From contig JAHZJZ010000046.1 of assembly GCA_022600655.1 (NCBI GenBank), forward strand, positions 1-16,891: a stretch of 16,891 nt of DNA. Reading direction: 5' to 3'. This DNA is from Campylobacterota bacterium. GTDB taxonomy: Bacteria > Campylobacterota > Campylobacteria > Campylobacterales > Sulfurovaceae. Position numbers and translations under genes: made by a program. Every line of letters starts with the position of its first letter. The stretch's first letter is position 1. Shown here one piece after another: positions 7,499-14,710 of this stretch. The notes under the pieces are model-generated. The model did not search any database and had not been told where the DNA came from. It saw only the letters and a program-made list of their open reading frames with translations.

Positions 7499-7655
7499 TC
7501 AAATTATGCTCAAAAAATCTACACTTATTTTTTGTTATTTCCTATTTCAAGCTCTAAAAATCAAGATTATGGTTTTTATTAATATATTTTATTTTTTTAT
7601 GTTATCATGAGTAGCAATTTTATTTTTAAAAAGCTCTATTTAGTAAATTCTTAGC

Positions 7656-7661
7656 TAGAAT
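7656..7661 (+). promoter_or_regulatory. Candidate -10 (TAGAAT) for the PAS protein gene
   Basis: TAGAAT lies 27 bases before the ATG at 7689, in a T- and A-rich stretch, with no clear -35. A ribosome site (AAGG, 7679-7682) follows at proper spacing from the start codon. The match to the consensus is five of six bases. In such AT-rich DNA this is weak evidence. Confidence 0.3.
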
Positions 7662-7688
7662 ACCATTCATTAATTATAAGGTAACAAA

Positions 7689-8252
7689 ATGATATATCGG
7701 CCCATTGCCATTGATCAAGAGATCACATTTAGTAAAAAAAAGTTTATCGTAAGTAAAACAGATATTAAAGGAAATATCCTTTTTGTTAATAAAAATTTTT
7801 GTGATATTTCAGGATACAATGAAGATGAACTCATTGGTACTCCTCACAATATTTTAAGACACCCTGATATGCCAAGAGCCGTTTTCTTTTTAGTATGGAA
7901 TAGCCTTTTAAGGGGAGAGCCTGTCTCAGGTGTGGTGAAAAACTTAGCCAAAAGTGGTGAATACTACTGGGTTATTGCTGACTTTGACATCAAAAAAGAT
8001 GCTGATGGCAACATCAAATCTTTTACCTCATTTAGAAGAGCTGCTCCTCAACAGGTTATCGATACGGTTGAAGAGCTTTATGAAACCATGCTAAAGATAG
8101 AAAAGAAACATGGTATGGAGGGATCCCTCTCTTATTTTGAAGCGTTCTTAGAGGAGCATCATATGAGTTATGACGAGTTCTTAAGCGAACTTATTAAACC
8201 AAGAGGTCTTTTAGCCAAACTACTAGAAGCCTTTAAAAGCATGTTTAGCTAA
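7689..8252 (+). CDS. Stand-alone Aer/CetB-like PAS sensor protein
   Basis: This 187-residue protein is one PAS domain (about 20-118) plus a helical tail. It closely follows the FAD-binding PAS of the energy-taxis receptor Aer: SGYNEDELIG, then the PHNILRHPDMP block, FFLVW, GEP.SG..KN, and YYWV. R57, H58, D60 and W70 occupy the same numbered positions as residues important for FAD binding in E. coli Aer, from memory of that sequence. As in Campylobacter CetB, it lacks HAMP, methyl-accepting and membrane domains and so would work with a separate transducer such as CetA, none of which is in the window. A redox or energy-taxis role is inferred. The tail (about 123-187) is alpha-helical and unlike anything I can name. 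The start has AAGG upstream, and the gene ends at a hairpin shared with prfA. Confidence 0.85.
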   Translation: MIYRPIAIDQEITFSKKKFIVSKTDIKGNILFVNKNFCDISGYNEDELIGTPHNILRHPDMPRAVFFLVWNSLLRGEPVSGVVKNLAKSGEYYWVIADFDIKKDADGNIKSFTSFRRAAPQQVIDTVEELYETMLKIEKKHGMEGSLSYFEAFLEEHHMSYDEFLSELIKPRGLLAKLLEAFKSMFS

Positions 8253-8266
8253 ACCTTATATAATAA

Positions 8267-8284
8267 AAGGTCGATTTATCGACC
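8267..8284. terminator. Bidirectional hairpin terminator between the PAS gene and prfA
   Basis: AGGTCGA (8267-8273), loop TTTA, and TCGACCT (8278-8284) form a perfect 7-bp stem between the converging genes. On the minus strand (end of prfA) it is followed by TTTTATTATAT, a good U-run. On the plus strand it is followed by CTCTTAT, which is weaker. It most likely ends prfA transcription and partly that of the PAS gene. Confidence 0.75.
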
Positions 8285-8288
8285 TCTC

Positions 8289-9356
8289 TTATAGTCCAGC
8301 TTCCTTAATTGCCTCTGCTTGTGCATGAGCAATAAGTGGGTCAATCACCAACTTCAAGTTCCCATCATTCATAATTCCATCTAACGAATAGAGTGTTAAC
8401 CCAATTCTATGGTCAGTCAAACGATTTTGTGGGTAGTTATAGGTTCGTATCTTCTCAGACCTATCACCTGAACCAACTTGAAGTTTTCTCTGAGCAGAGG
8501 TCTCATCAAGTTGCTCTTGCAGTTGTGCATCATAAACTCTGGCTTTCAAAACTTTCATCGCTTTGTCACGGTTTTTATGTTGAGACTTCTCATCTTGAAT
8601 CGCAACCACAATCCCTGTAGGAATGTGTGTCAAACGAACAGCAGAGTCCGTGGTATTAACCGACTGTCCACCACAACCACTTGAACGGTAAACATCCATC
8701 TTCACTTCATTAGGTTTAATGTTAACTTCAACATCATCAACCTCAGGAACAATAGCCACGGTAATCGCTGAAGTATGTACACGCCCTTGAGTTTCAGTAT
8801 CAGGAACCCTCTGAACTCTATGAACACCAGCCTCATATTTAAGCTGAGAGTAAACCCCCTCACCTTTTATCTGAGCAATCATCTCTTTATATCCACCAGC
8901 TGTACCATCTGATGAACTTACTATCTCAACTTTCCAACCCACTATCTCTGCATAACGCAGATACATCTTAAAGACATCAGCCACAAAAAGAGCTGATTCG
9001 TCTCCACCAGCACCTGCACGAAGCTCCAAGAAGATATTTTTATCATCATTAGGGTCAGATGGAATCATAAGCACTTTAATCTCCTCTTCTAGTTCAGGAA
9101 GCCTTGGTTCTAGTTCAGATAACTCCTCTTTTGCCAAATCACCCAACTCATCATCGCCTAAAAGCTCTTTGTTCTCAACAATAGCCTCAGCTGTTTCAAT
9201 ATACTCTTTAGCCTTCTCAACAAGCTTAGAGAGGTCAGATTGTTCTTTACCAAGAGCAGTCATTCTCTTAATATCACTGGCAATATCTGGTGAACTTAAA
9301 AGGGTATTGAGTTCATTATATCTATCAATAAAGGGTTGGAGTTTTTCTTGAAACAT
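8289..9356 (-). CDS. prfA: Peptide chain release factor 1
   Basis: This 355-residue class I release factor reads UAG and UAA stop codons in the ribosomal A site and triggers peptidyl-tRNA hydrolysis. The catalytic GGQ is at residues 229-231 within SSGCGGQSVNTTDSAVRLTH. The stop-codon-reading tripeptide is P185-D186-T187 in VQRVPDTETQGRVHTS, of the P-x-T type of RF1, not the SPF of RF2. The N-terminal coiled-coil domain (about 1-95), the conserved RAGAGGDES block (113-121) and the C-terminal YNYPQNRLTDHRIG are all present. Length is normal for the family. The gene follows rpsT on the same strand, the same neighbour order as in other Campylobacterota, with a terminator-like hairpin in the 96-bp gap. 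The ATG at 9356 has only a weak AGG ribosome site. Confidence 0.97.
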   Translation of the reverse strand: MFQEKLQPFIDRYNELNTLLSSPDIASDIKRMTALGKEQSDLSKLVEKAKEYIETAEAIVENKELLGDDELGDLAKEELSELEPRLPELEEEIKVLMIPSDPNDDKNIFLELRAGAGGDESALFVADVFKMYLRYAEIVGWKVEIVSSSDGTAGGYKEMIAQIKGEGVYSQLKYEAGVHRVQRVPDTETQGRVHTSAITVAIVPEVDDVEVNIKPNEVKMDVYRSSGCGGQSVNTTDSAVRLTHIPTGIVVAIQDEKSQHKNRDKAMKVLKARVYDAQLQEQLDETSAQRKLQVGSGDRSEKIRTYNYPQNRLTDHRIGLTLYSLDGIMNDGNLKLVIDPLIAHAQAEAIKEAGL

Positions 9357-9404
9357 TTTGAAAACCTAGTTATGAATTTTTGGTAATTTTGTATAAAAAG
9401 AGCA

Positions 9405-9431
9405 TATCAAACCATAAAAAGGCTTGATATA
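9405..9431 (-). terminator. Intrinsic terminator/attenuator between rpsT and prfA
   Basis: ATATCAAACC (9405-9414) and GGCTTGATAT (9422-9431) form a 10-bp stem with one G-U pair and a 7-nt loop. On the minus strand it is followed by GCTCTTTTTATAC, a run of five U residues. It lies 22 bp after the rpsT stop and before prfA. It probably ends most rpsT transcripts and lets some through to prfA, which would match the very different amounts needed of the two products. Confidence 0.7.
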
Positions 9432-9452
9432 AAGAGAAAAGGTGAAAACTAC

Positions 9453-9722
9453 TTATGCAGCTTCGATTTTGTTAATAAGTTTGTTAAGTCTACTTACTTT
9501 TCTAGCAGCCGTTGTTTTCTTAATGAAACCTTTGCTTACTAGACTATGAATCTGCTTATTTGCTACTTTAAATGCCTCTGTCGCTGCTGTTTTATCATTA
9601 GCTTCAGCTGCTTCATGTACTGCTTTAGTAATGTTTTTGATTCTAGTTCTGTAGTATCTGTTTCTCGCAGTTCTTGTCTCTGTTTGTCTGATTCTCTTAA
9701 TCGTCGACTTGTGATGTGCCAT
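9453..9722 (-). CDS. rpsT: 30S ribosomal protein S20
   Basis: This 89-residue, highly basic, all-helical protein binds 16S rRNA in the small subunit. The N-terminus MAHHKSTIKRIRQTE and the block RNRYYRTRIKN are characteristic of S20, as is the C-terminal KGFIKKTTAARKVSRLNKLI. Length is normal. The ATG at 9722 is preceded by AAAGGA about nine bases upstream. It is the first gene of an rpsT-prfA unit, with a promoter near 9794 and an upstream leader of about 65 nt that contains a small hairpin. S20 represses its own translation in E. coli; whether this leader does the same is unknown. Confidence 0.96.
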   Translation of the reverse strand: MAHHKSTIKRIRQTETRTARNRYYRTRIKNITKAVHEAAEANDKTAATEAFKVANKQIHSLVSKGFIKKTTAARKVSRLNKLINKIEAA

Positions 9723-9761
9723 CTAGTGTTGTCCTTTGCTTTTATCTTCATGATTGTCACC

Positions 9762-9776
9762 TTGGGAATTGCCCAA
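9762..9776 (-). promoter_or_regulatory. Small hairpin in the rpsT leader
   Basis: TTGGG (9762-9766), a 5-nt loop, and CCCAA (9772-9776) form a short perfect stem in the predicted 5' leader of rpsT, about 40 nt before the start codon. It could take part in translational feedback by S20. With a 5-bp stem it may equally be chance. Confidence 0.3.
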
Positions 9777-9793
9777 AGTCTATTAATTCGCGA

Positions 9794-9802
9794 ATTTTAG
9801 CA
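9794..9802 (-). promoter_or_regulatory. rpsT: Extended -10 promoter of rpsT
   Basis: On the minus strand TGC-TAAAAT (9802-9794) is an extended -10. A 12-bp perfect palindrome AATTCGCGAATT (9785-9796) overlaps its downstream half and the expected start point, so a repressor or growth-rate control could act here. The upstream sequence is T-rich with no clear -35. Confidence 0.5.
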
Positions 9803-9859
9803 GAAAAACTCTTTGTTTTGCTTTATTTGCTTTTGTTTTTCGCTAATAACATATATCTT

Positions 9860-9868
9860 TGATATAAT
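9860..9868 (+). promoter_or_regulatory. Extended -10 promoter of the RND transporter gene
   Basis: TGA-TATAAT at 9860-9868 is a perfect extended -10. It would place the start of transcription near 9875, about 20 nt before the ATG at 9895. The upstream DNA is T-rich with no clear -35. It diverges from the rpsT promoter about 60 bp away. Confidence 0.6.
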
Positions 9869-9894
9869 CATCTTAAAAAAACAGGTATCTAAAA

Positions 9895-12800
9895 ATGTTC
9901 CAAAACCTCCTAAAATTTTTCATCACCAACGCCCGTATGAACTACCTGCTCTTCTTTTTGGTATTTCTAACAGGTATCTACAGCTACACTAAAACTCCTA
10001 AAGAGATATTTCCCTCGTTTGAGCTGGATATGATTTCGATTTCAGGAGCCTACACAGGGGCTTCGATTGACATACTTGACAAAATGGCTGTCAAACGAAT
10101 AGAAGATGAAGTAAAAAATATCGACGGTATTAAAGAGATGTCGACCGTTATCTCTCCTGCAAAATTTAACATGATACTCGAACTCGACAAACGGGTCGAC
10201 AAATACAACACAGCCAACAAAATTAAAGATACCATCAGCATTGTGCAACAGTATCTGCCTGAAGATATGAATGAACCCACCGTCCAAGTACTCACCACAG
10301 GGCGTTCACTCATGAGTGTGGCTATCAGTTCCCAAACGGCTGAACCTAGTGAACTCATTACCCAAGCCAAAGAGCTAAAAGAGAAGATTAGCACCCTAAA
10401 AAATATCTCGGATATTACCATCTATGGTGATGCAGACATCTTCTATGACATTAGCCTAAACTCTAGGAAGATTCAAGCACTGGGCATTGATGAAAACAGC
10501 GTTGCCACTGCCATTAAAGGACTCTCTTACATCTACCCCATCGGTAAGGTTGAAGATAGCACTGGTGGTCACTACTACCTCTCGACCTATAATGGTAAAA
10601 AGACAGCCAAATCTCTACTAGAGAGCCAAATTGTTGTACAGGGGAAACGGCTCTACCTTAAAGATATTGCCACCATAGAGAAACGCTATGAGGATTCAGC
10701 CTCACTCTTCTCGGTCGATACCCAAAATGCGATTGACCTTAGTATTAGTATGAGTGAGGTAGGAAACTCCCTTGAACTCTCTAAAGAGGTGACCAAAATT
10801 GTCGAACAGACCGACCAAGCCAACCCCAACTTAAACTACCTCATCCACGATGACCACTCCGAACGCATTAAAGATAGGCTCAATATTGTTGTATCAAACA
10901 TTCTTTTAGGAATCATTCTCATTACTCTTTTGGTAATGCTACTGATTAACCAACGAATGTCATTTGTTATCTTTTTAGGTGTGCCGACCTCCTTTGTTAT
11001 GGGAGCTTTTTACCTCTACGCCACAGGCTATACGATAAATATGATTTCACTCGTAGGGGTACTCATAGCACTAGGAATTATTGTCGATGATGCCATTGTG
11101 GTGAGTGAAAATATCCAACAGCATGTCGAAGCAGGGAAAGAACCTAAAGAGGCAGCCCTCATCGGAGCTTCTGAGATGTTTAAACCCGTCACCATCGCCT
11201 CGCTTACCACACTTTTTGCATTTATTCCGGCTCTTATGATACAGGGAACACTCGGCGAAGTAATGAAACTGGTTCCCATTACGGTCTCGGTTCTGGTGTT
11301 GGCTTCGCTCATCGAGTCCTTTGTCTTTCTACCGATTCACTCGGCTCACATCTTAAAAAAAGAGAGCAAACCTTTAAGCTGGGAGAAAGCAAACCGTATC
11401 TATAGCCTGATTATTCACTATCTTGTCCGTTTTAAAAAGAGCTTTTTGCTTCTCTTTTTACTGCTGGTTCCTATTCTCATTTTTATGGGCATAAAACAGA
11501 GCAAATTTAAGATGTTCCCCAAGTTTGATGCCACCACCATCACCCTAGCCCTTAAAGCCAATGTCAACACCACCACCCAAGAGACCCATGCCCTTTTACA
11601 ACAGATAGAGAAAGACCTTTACGCCAAAAAAGAGCAGTTCAATATCAACCACATCGGAGCCATCGCAGGGTGGAGGCGTGACAGTGCTGGAAACTCAGAG
11701 ACCTACCCCTATGTCGGGCAGATAAAAATAGAGCTTAACAAACTCAAACCCCAAAACTTTGTCGATGCCTACATCACCCCCGTGCTAAGTTTCTACTACG
11801 ACGATACCAACCGAATTCGTGAGAAAAAATCAGACATTATCTCAGAAGAGCTACGAGCCTTTTTAAAAGAAAAGAACTACCAAAAGCGATTTAACCTCAC
11901 CGATTTGGATATTGTAGAGAAAAAAGTAGGACCAATCAAATCTGACATTAAAATAGGACTCATCTCGGATGATAATGAAAAGGTCATCGGCTATATGAAA
12001 CAGCTCAAAGAGGAGCTTTTAGCCCTCGATGGCATTGTCTCGGTCGATGATGGGGTTAAATTTGGGGTCGATGAGATGAAACTTCAAGTCAACAGTTACG
12101 GTGAATCACTCGGACTTGACGAACAACAGCTCGGACAACTCCTAGCCACCATGTACCTAGAGCGAAAAGTAGCCATCGCCTTTGATACCACCGACCTGCT
12201 AGAGATGCGTGTTAGAAGTGACAACAAAAACTCCCTAGAGGCATTCCAAAACTTTGAACTCGACCTTGGCGAAAATGGTCGCGTTCTGCTCAAAGAGGTA
12301 GTAGAGTTCCAAACCATCAAATCATTTGAGAAGATTATCAAAGACTTTGGTGAAAAAAACTTCTACCTCTACGCCAATGTAAATGAAAAAATCATCACCT
12401 CTAATCAAGCCGTGAAAAAAATTCAACCCCTCTTAGACCAAATCAAAAACGACGGAATCAAACTTAAATTCAAAGGGGAGCAAGAGAAACAGAAATCCCT
12501 AAAAAGCGATATGATGGCAGCTTCAGCCCTAGCCCTCATACTCATTATGCTCTCTCTACTCTACCTCTTCAACTCCTTTAGAGAGACCTTTATGATGATG
12601 TCGGTGATTCCTTTTGCCTTTTTGGGTGTTCTTATGGGTCACTTCCTACTCGGAGTCAACCTAAGTCTCTCATCGGTTATAGGAATGCTCGGACTCTCTG
12701 GAGTTGTTATTAACGACGGAATTATTATGATGATGAACCTTAAAAAAGCGACCAATATAGAGGAGCTTTACCACTTTGCCAGTAAACGCTTTAGACCGAT

Positions 12801-12984
12801 TATATTGACCAGTGTCACCACACTTATAGGGCTATCTACCCTTATCTTCTTCCCCACAGGTCAAGCGATTATCTTTCAGCCTATGGCGATTGCTTTAGGG
12901 TTTGGGTTGCTTTGGGGGACGGTTTTGAATCTGTTGTATCTACCTGTTCTGTTTGTGGTTTTGAATGGGAGGAGGTTTAGGTAG
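9895..12984 (+). CDS. RND-superfamily efflux transporter inner-membrane subunit (AcrB/HAE-like)
   Basis: This 1029-residue protein is typical in length for a proton-driven RND pump. Membrane segment 1 is at about 16-32, followed by a large periplasmic loop, a cluster of segments at about 335-477, segment 7 at about 515-532, a second periplasmic loop, and the final cluster from about 873 to the end. The proton-relay acidic pair of segment 4 is present as D398/D399 in GIIVDDAIVVSENI. The repeated half shows LSGVVINDGIIMMMN (N940, D941), where the relay lysine of AcrB is not evident, as in several other RND branches. Substrates such as drugs, lipids or metals cannot be read from the sequence. 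No periplasmic adaptor or outer-membrane channel gene lies in the window, so partners must be elsewhere or absent. Its base composition is clearly richer in G+C than the island to its right. Confidence 0.92.
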   Translation: MFQNLLKFFITNARMNYLLFFLVFLTGIYSYTKTPKEIFPSFELDMISISGAYTGASIDILDKMAVKRIEDEVKNIDGIKEMSTVISPAKFNMILELDKRVDKYNTANKIKDTISIVQQYLPEDMNEPTVQVLTTGRSLMSVAISSQTAEPSELITQAKELKEKISTLKNISDITIYGDADIFYDISLNSRKIQALGIDENSVATAIKGLSYIYPIGKVEDSTGGHYYLSTYNGKKTAKSLLESQIVVQGKRLYLKDIATIEKRYEDSASLFSVDTQNAIDLSISMSEVGNSLELSKEVTKIVEQTDQANPNLNYLIHDDHSERIKDRLNIVVSNILLGIILITLLVMLLINQRMSFVIFLGVPTSFVMGAFYLYATGYTINMISLVGVLIALGIIVDDAIVVSENIQQHVEAGKEPKEAALIGASEMFKPVTIASLTTLFAFIPALMIQGTLGEVMKLVPITVSVLVLASLIESFVFLPIHSAHILKKESKPLSWEKANRIYSLIIHYLVRFKKSFLLLFLLLVPILIFMGIKQSKFKMFPKFDATTITLALKANVNTTTQETHALLQQIEKDLYAKKEQFNINHIGAIAGWRRDSAGNSETYPYVGQIKIELNKLKPQNFVDAYITPVLSFYYDDTNRIREKKSDIISEELRAFLKEKNYQKRFNLTDLDIVEKKVGPIKSDIKIGLISDDNEKVIGYMKQLKEELLALDGIVSVDDGVKFGVDEMKLQVNSYGESLGLDEQQLGQLLATMYLERKVAIAFDTTDLLEMRVRSDNKNSLEAFQNFELDLGENGRVLLKEVVEFQTIKSFEKIIKDFGEKNFYLYANVNEKIITSNQAVKKIQPLLDQIKNDGIKLKFKGEQEKQKSLKSDMMAASALALILIMLSLLYLFNSFRETFMMMSVIPFAFLGVLMGHFLLGVNLSLSSVIGMLGLSGVVINDGIIMMMNLKKATNIEELYHFASKRFRPIILTSVTTLIGLSTLIFFPTGQAIIFQPMAIALGFGLLWGTVLNLLYLPVLFVVLNGRRFR

Positions 12985-12995
12985 GCATATAAAGC

Positions 12996-13030
12996 TTGAT
13001 AAACTTCTTAAACCGATTTAAGTTTATCAA
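12996..13030. terminator. Perfect 11-bp inverted repeat between convergent RND and HepT genes
   Basis: TTGATAAACTT (12996-13006) and AAGTTTATCAA (13020-13030) are exact inverted repeats around a 13-nt loop that can itself pair (AAA with TTT). The right arm lies inside the last codons of the HEPN gene, whose stop is at 13010-13008. The location between converging genes suggests a transcription terminator. The U-run is poor on both sides, so this may instead be an mRNA-stabilising hairpin. Confidence 0.5.
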
Positions 13031-13439
13031 ACTGTTGAACCACAAAATCCAAATAATAAAACTCTTGCGAAATCTCTTCTATTAAAAAAGTTCGCTCAGA
13101 AACCTCTAGTTCTAAAATCTTGGACTCTATCAACTCTTTTAAATCTAATAGTTCACTATCAATAATATTCCAAATCTCTTCAGCATCAATACCAAAATAA
13201 TGATGAATTAATATGTTCCTCAAATTAACAACTGCTCTTAATTCATTCGATAAAATCTCTTTTTTTATCAGAACATTGGTTGCTTCACCTATAATTTCAA
13301 GGTCTCTAATCACACTATCCCAAGCCATATAGTCATGCTTTAAATCCTCAGCATTAGAAAATTTCTGGGATGTATTTTGAATTTTTAAAATACTCACATA
13401 AATATCAAAGAGGAAAATCTCATCAATTCGACTAGACAT
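13008..13439 (-). CDS. hepT: HepT-like HEPN-domain toxin (DUF86)
   Basis: This 143-residue helical protein has the HEPN RNase motif R-x4-H-x-Y as RNILIHHY (R74, H79, Y81), followed by FGIDAEEIW, as in HepT of MntA-HepT toxin-antitoxin pairs. In studied pairs the HEPN protein is the toxin, acting as an RNase, and its tyrosine region is neutralised by AMP groups added by MntA. The catalytic residues are intact here. The start ATG at 13439 overlaps the end of the mntA frame by 8 bp (ATGTCTAG), so the two are translationally coupled with the antitoxin first. The C-terminus (about 108-143, ending with FDKLKSV) is somewhat longer than in many relatives. The assignment to the family is firm; toxicity is inferred. 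Confidence 0.9.
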   Translation of the reverse strand: MSSRIDEIFLFDIYVSILKIQNTSQKFSNAEDLKHDYMAWDSVIRDLEIIGEATNVLIKKEILSNELRAVVNLRNILIHHYFGIDAEEIWNIIDSELLDLKELIESKILELEVSERTFLIEEISQEFYYLDFVVQQFDKLKSV

Positions 13440-13725
13440 GAATCAAATCTTTTTTAATACTATTACGAATCAATGGTCTTAGTGAGTCAAAAAGTCCAAT
13501 ATCCACTTTTTTATTTAACATCTCTTCTAAAAAGAGCTGTGCTTTTGAGATAGTTAATAAGTTTTTCCGTTGCATATCCAAAATGACAATGTCAATATCA
13601 CTATTTTCATTATAAGTATTTTTAGAATATGAGCCAAAAAGTGCTAACTTATTGATACCGAACTTATCTTGCAACGCAGGTTTTAGCTTCTTAATCTGTA
13701 GTAACAATTCATCTTTATCTAACAT
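13432..13725 (-). CDS. mntA: MntA-like minimal nucleotidyltransferase antitoxin
   Basis: This 97-residue MNT-type nucleotidyltransferase carries the signature GS-x10-DxD as GSYSKNTYNENSDID (G31, S32, D43, D45), with the third catalytic aspartate probably D75 in KKVDIGLFD. All metal-binding residues are therefore present. In the MntA-HepT system the enzyme AMPylates the HEPN toxin and blocks it. The gene is upstream of and overlaps hepT by 8 bp, the standard order. A good ribosome site (AGGTGAGG) lies 7 bases before the ATG at 13725. Promoter candidates and a palindrome lie 60-70 bases upstream. Confidence 0.92.
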   Translation of the reverse strand: MLDKDELLLQIKKLKPALQDKFGINKLALFGSYSKNTYNENSDIDIVILDMQRKNLLTISKAQLFLEEMLNKKVDIGLFDSLRPLIRNSIKKDLIHV

Positions 13726-13783
13726 ATTAAAACCTCACCTTTCATTCATATTTAATACTTCAATATATAATTTTTATGTTTAT

Positions 13784-13796
13784 ATTATAGCTATAA
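13784..13796 (-). promoter_or_regulatory. -10 element with overlapping 12-bp palindrome upstream of mntA
   Basis: On the minus strand TATAAT (13789-13784) is a perfect -10, and the perfect palindrome TTATAGCTATAA (13785-13796) overlaps it. Its position, about 60 bp before mntA, suits a promoter with a self-regulatory operator, a common arrangement for toxin-antitoxin genes. The region is AT-rich, so chance palindromes are more likely than usual. The rest of the 126-bp gap (13726-13851) shows nothing else I can name. Confidence 0.45.
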
Positions 13797-13851
13797 AAGA
13801 TTAATATTGATGTTTTGACTTCAACTATGATGAAAAAGAGCCAATAACAGT

Positions 13852-14655
13852 TTATCCCTCCCGTAAGGGCTTACTTCTCTCTAACTTCTTACTCTCTTCA
13901 ACAGCTAAAATTGTCTCAGCAACTTCTTGATAAGCCTCTATAAAATAGCGTTTAAATTTATCATAGTTTCCTGTCTCATAATACTCCACAATAGCAACCA
14001 AATACTCTTTAATCTTCTCTTCATTAGGAATATAAATCATCTGCCCATCGCTTTTTAGTGAGACATTAAGCATCATTCTAGCTGTTCGTTTATTGCAGTC
14101 TTTGAAGTATTGTAGATAGGCTAAATTACAGTGAATATACAAGGCTCGATTAAAAGGGTTTTCAATGCTTTCATACTTTTTTAACATATAGTTCAACTCA
14201 TCATCTAACTTCTCTTTGGTTGCTAAAGGAATATAATCAGAAGCTTTAATAGTTACCTCACTGTCTCTTGGCATTGCTCTCTCATGGTCTGCCACCATCT
14301 CATTAGAGAGAATATAGTGTAAATCCTTCAAGGTATCCTTATTTACCGTTAGCTCTTCGGCAATAAACTTATCATAAGCATCTCGCATATTCAAAATCAT
14401 CTTTGCATCACTATACTTTTTACCCCCTGCTGTACGACCATACTCTAGTAGCGTATAGGTATCGTGCTTATCGTAAGTATTCCCCTCTATCTTTGCAGAG
14501 GTATGAATAAAATCCATACCAAACTTTTCTATGTAGCTTTGATTAGCTAGAAATTTTTGGAGGGATACTTTAGTGTTTAGATTTTCTAATAAAATTAACT
14601 CTTCTTCTGTAAAGATGTCTGTTTTTTCTAGGAAATTTGGGTTGTAGGGTATCAT
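13852..14655 (-). CDS. Fic-family protein with Gln in place of the catalytic His
   Basis: This 267-residue Fic-domain protein belongs to a family that transfers AMP or other phosphate groups from nucleotides to target proteins. The central motif reads QYFKDCNKRTAR (Q182 to R193) against the canonical H-x-F-x-D/E-G-N-G/K-R-x-x-R. F184, D186, N188, R190 and R193 are kept, but the catalytic histidine is Q182 and the usual glycine is C187. The DxNKRTA form recalls Doc-like members. An inhibitory-helix motif SAKIEGN (S53, E57, G58, N59) lies near the N-terminus, as in class II self-inhibited Fic proteins. It is the third gene reading leftward after the ABC-3C pair, with a 49-bp gap, so co-transcription with them is possible. 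Loss of histidine suggests no standard AMPylation. It may be a pseudo-enzyme, or may use other chemistry. The reading frame is intact. Confidence 0.87.
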   Translation of the reverse strand: MIPYNPNFLEKTDIFTEEELILLENLNTKVSLQKFLANQSYIEKFGMDFIHTSAKIEGNTYDKHDTYTLLEYGRTAGGKKYSDAKMILNMRDAYDKFIAEELTVNKDTLKDLHYILSNEMVADHERAMPRDSEVTIKASDYIPLATKEKLDDELNYMLKKYESIENPFNRALYIHCNLAYLQYFKDCNKRTARMMLNVSLKSDGQMIYIPNEEKIKEYLVAIVEYYETGNYDKFKRYFIEAYQEVAETILAVEESKKLERSKPLREG

Positions 14656-14688
14656 TTGTTTGTTCCTTTATTATAATTCTTTATCAAG

Positions 14689-14710
14689 GGTTAAATAATA
14701 TTATTCAACC
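14689..14710. repeat. Near-perfect palindrome at the end of the ATPase gene
   Basis: GGTTAAATAAT (14689-14699) and ATTATTCAACC (14700-14710) are inverted repeats with one mismatch (a G-U pair in RNA) and no spacer. The ATPase stop codon (14707-14705) lies within it. It could be a processing or stability hairpin between the ATPase and Fic cistrons. There is no U-run, so termination is unlikely to be strong. Confidence 0.4.

Noticed and set aside
9546..9800. Plus-strand open frame across rpsT
   Set aside because: It is antisense to the firmly identified S20 gene and its promoter, and the Cys/Ser/Phe-rich product is a typical antisense artefact.
10050..10421. Minus-strand open frames inside the RND gene (also at 11028-11312 and 12096-12341)
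   Set aside because: They lie fully within a clear RND coding region and are serine-rich translations expected from the opposite strand.
13431..13440. Overlap of mntA and hepT as a frameshift or broken gene
   Set aside because: The 8-bp ATGTCTAG overlap is a normal translational-coupling arrangement, and both products carry complete motifs.
14670..14675. Perfect TATAAT just upstream of the Fic gene
   Set aside because: Transcription from it would start at or after the ribosome site, leaving no usable leader, so it is more likely part of the AT-rich spacer.
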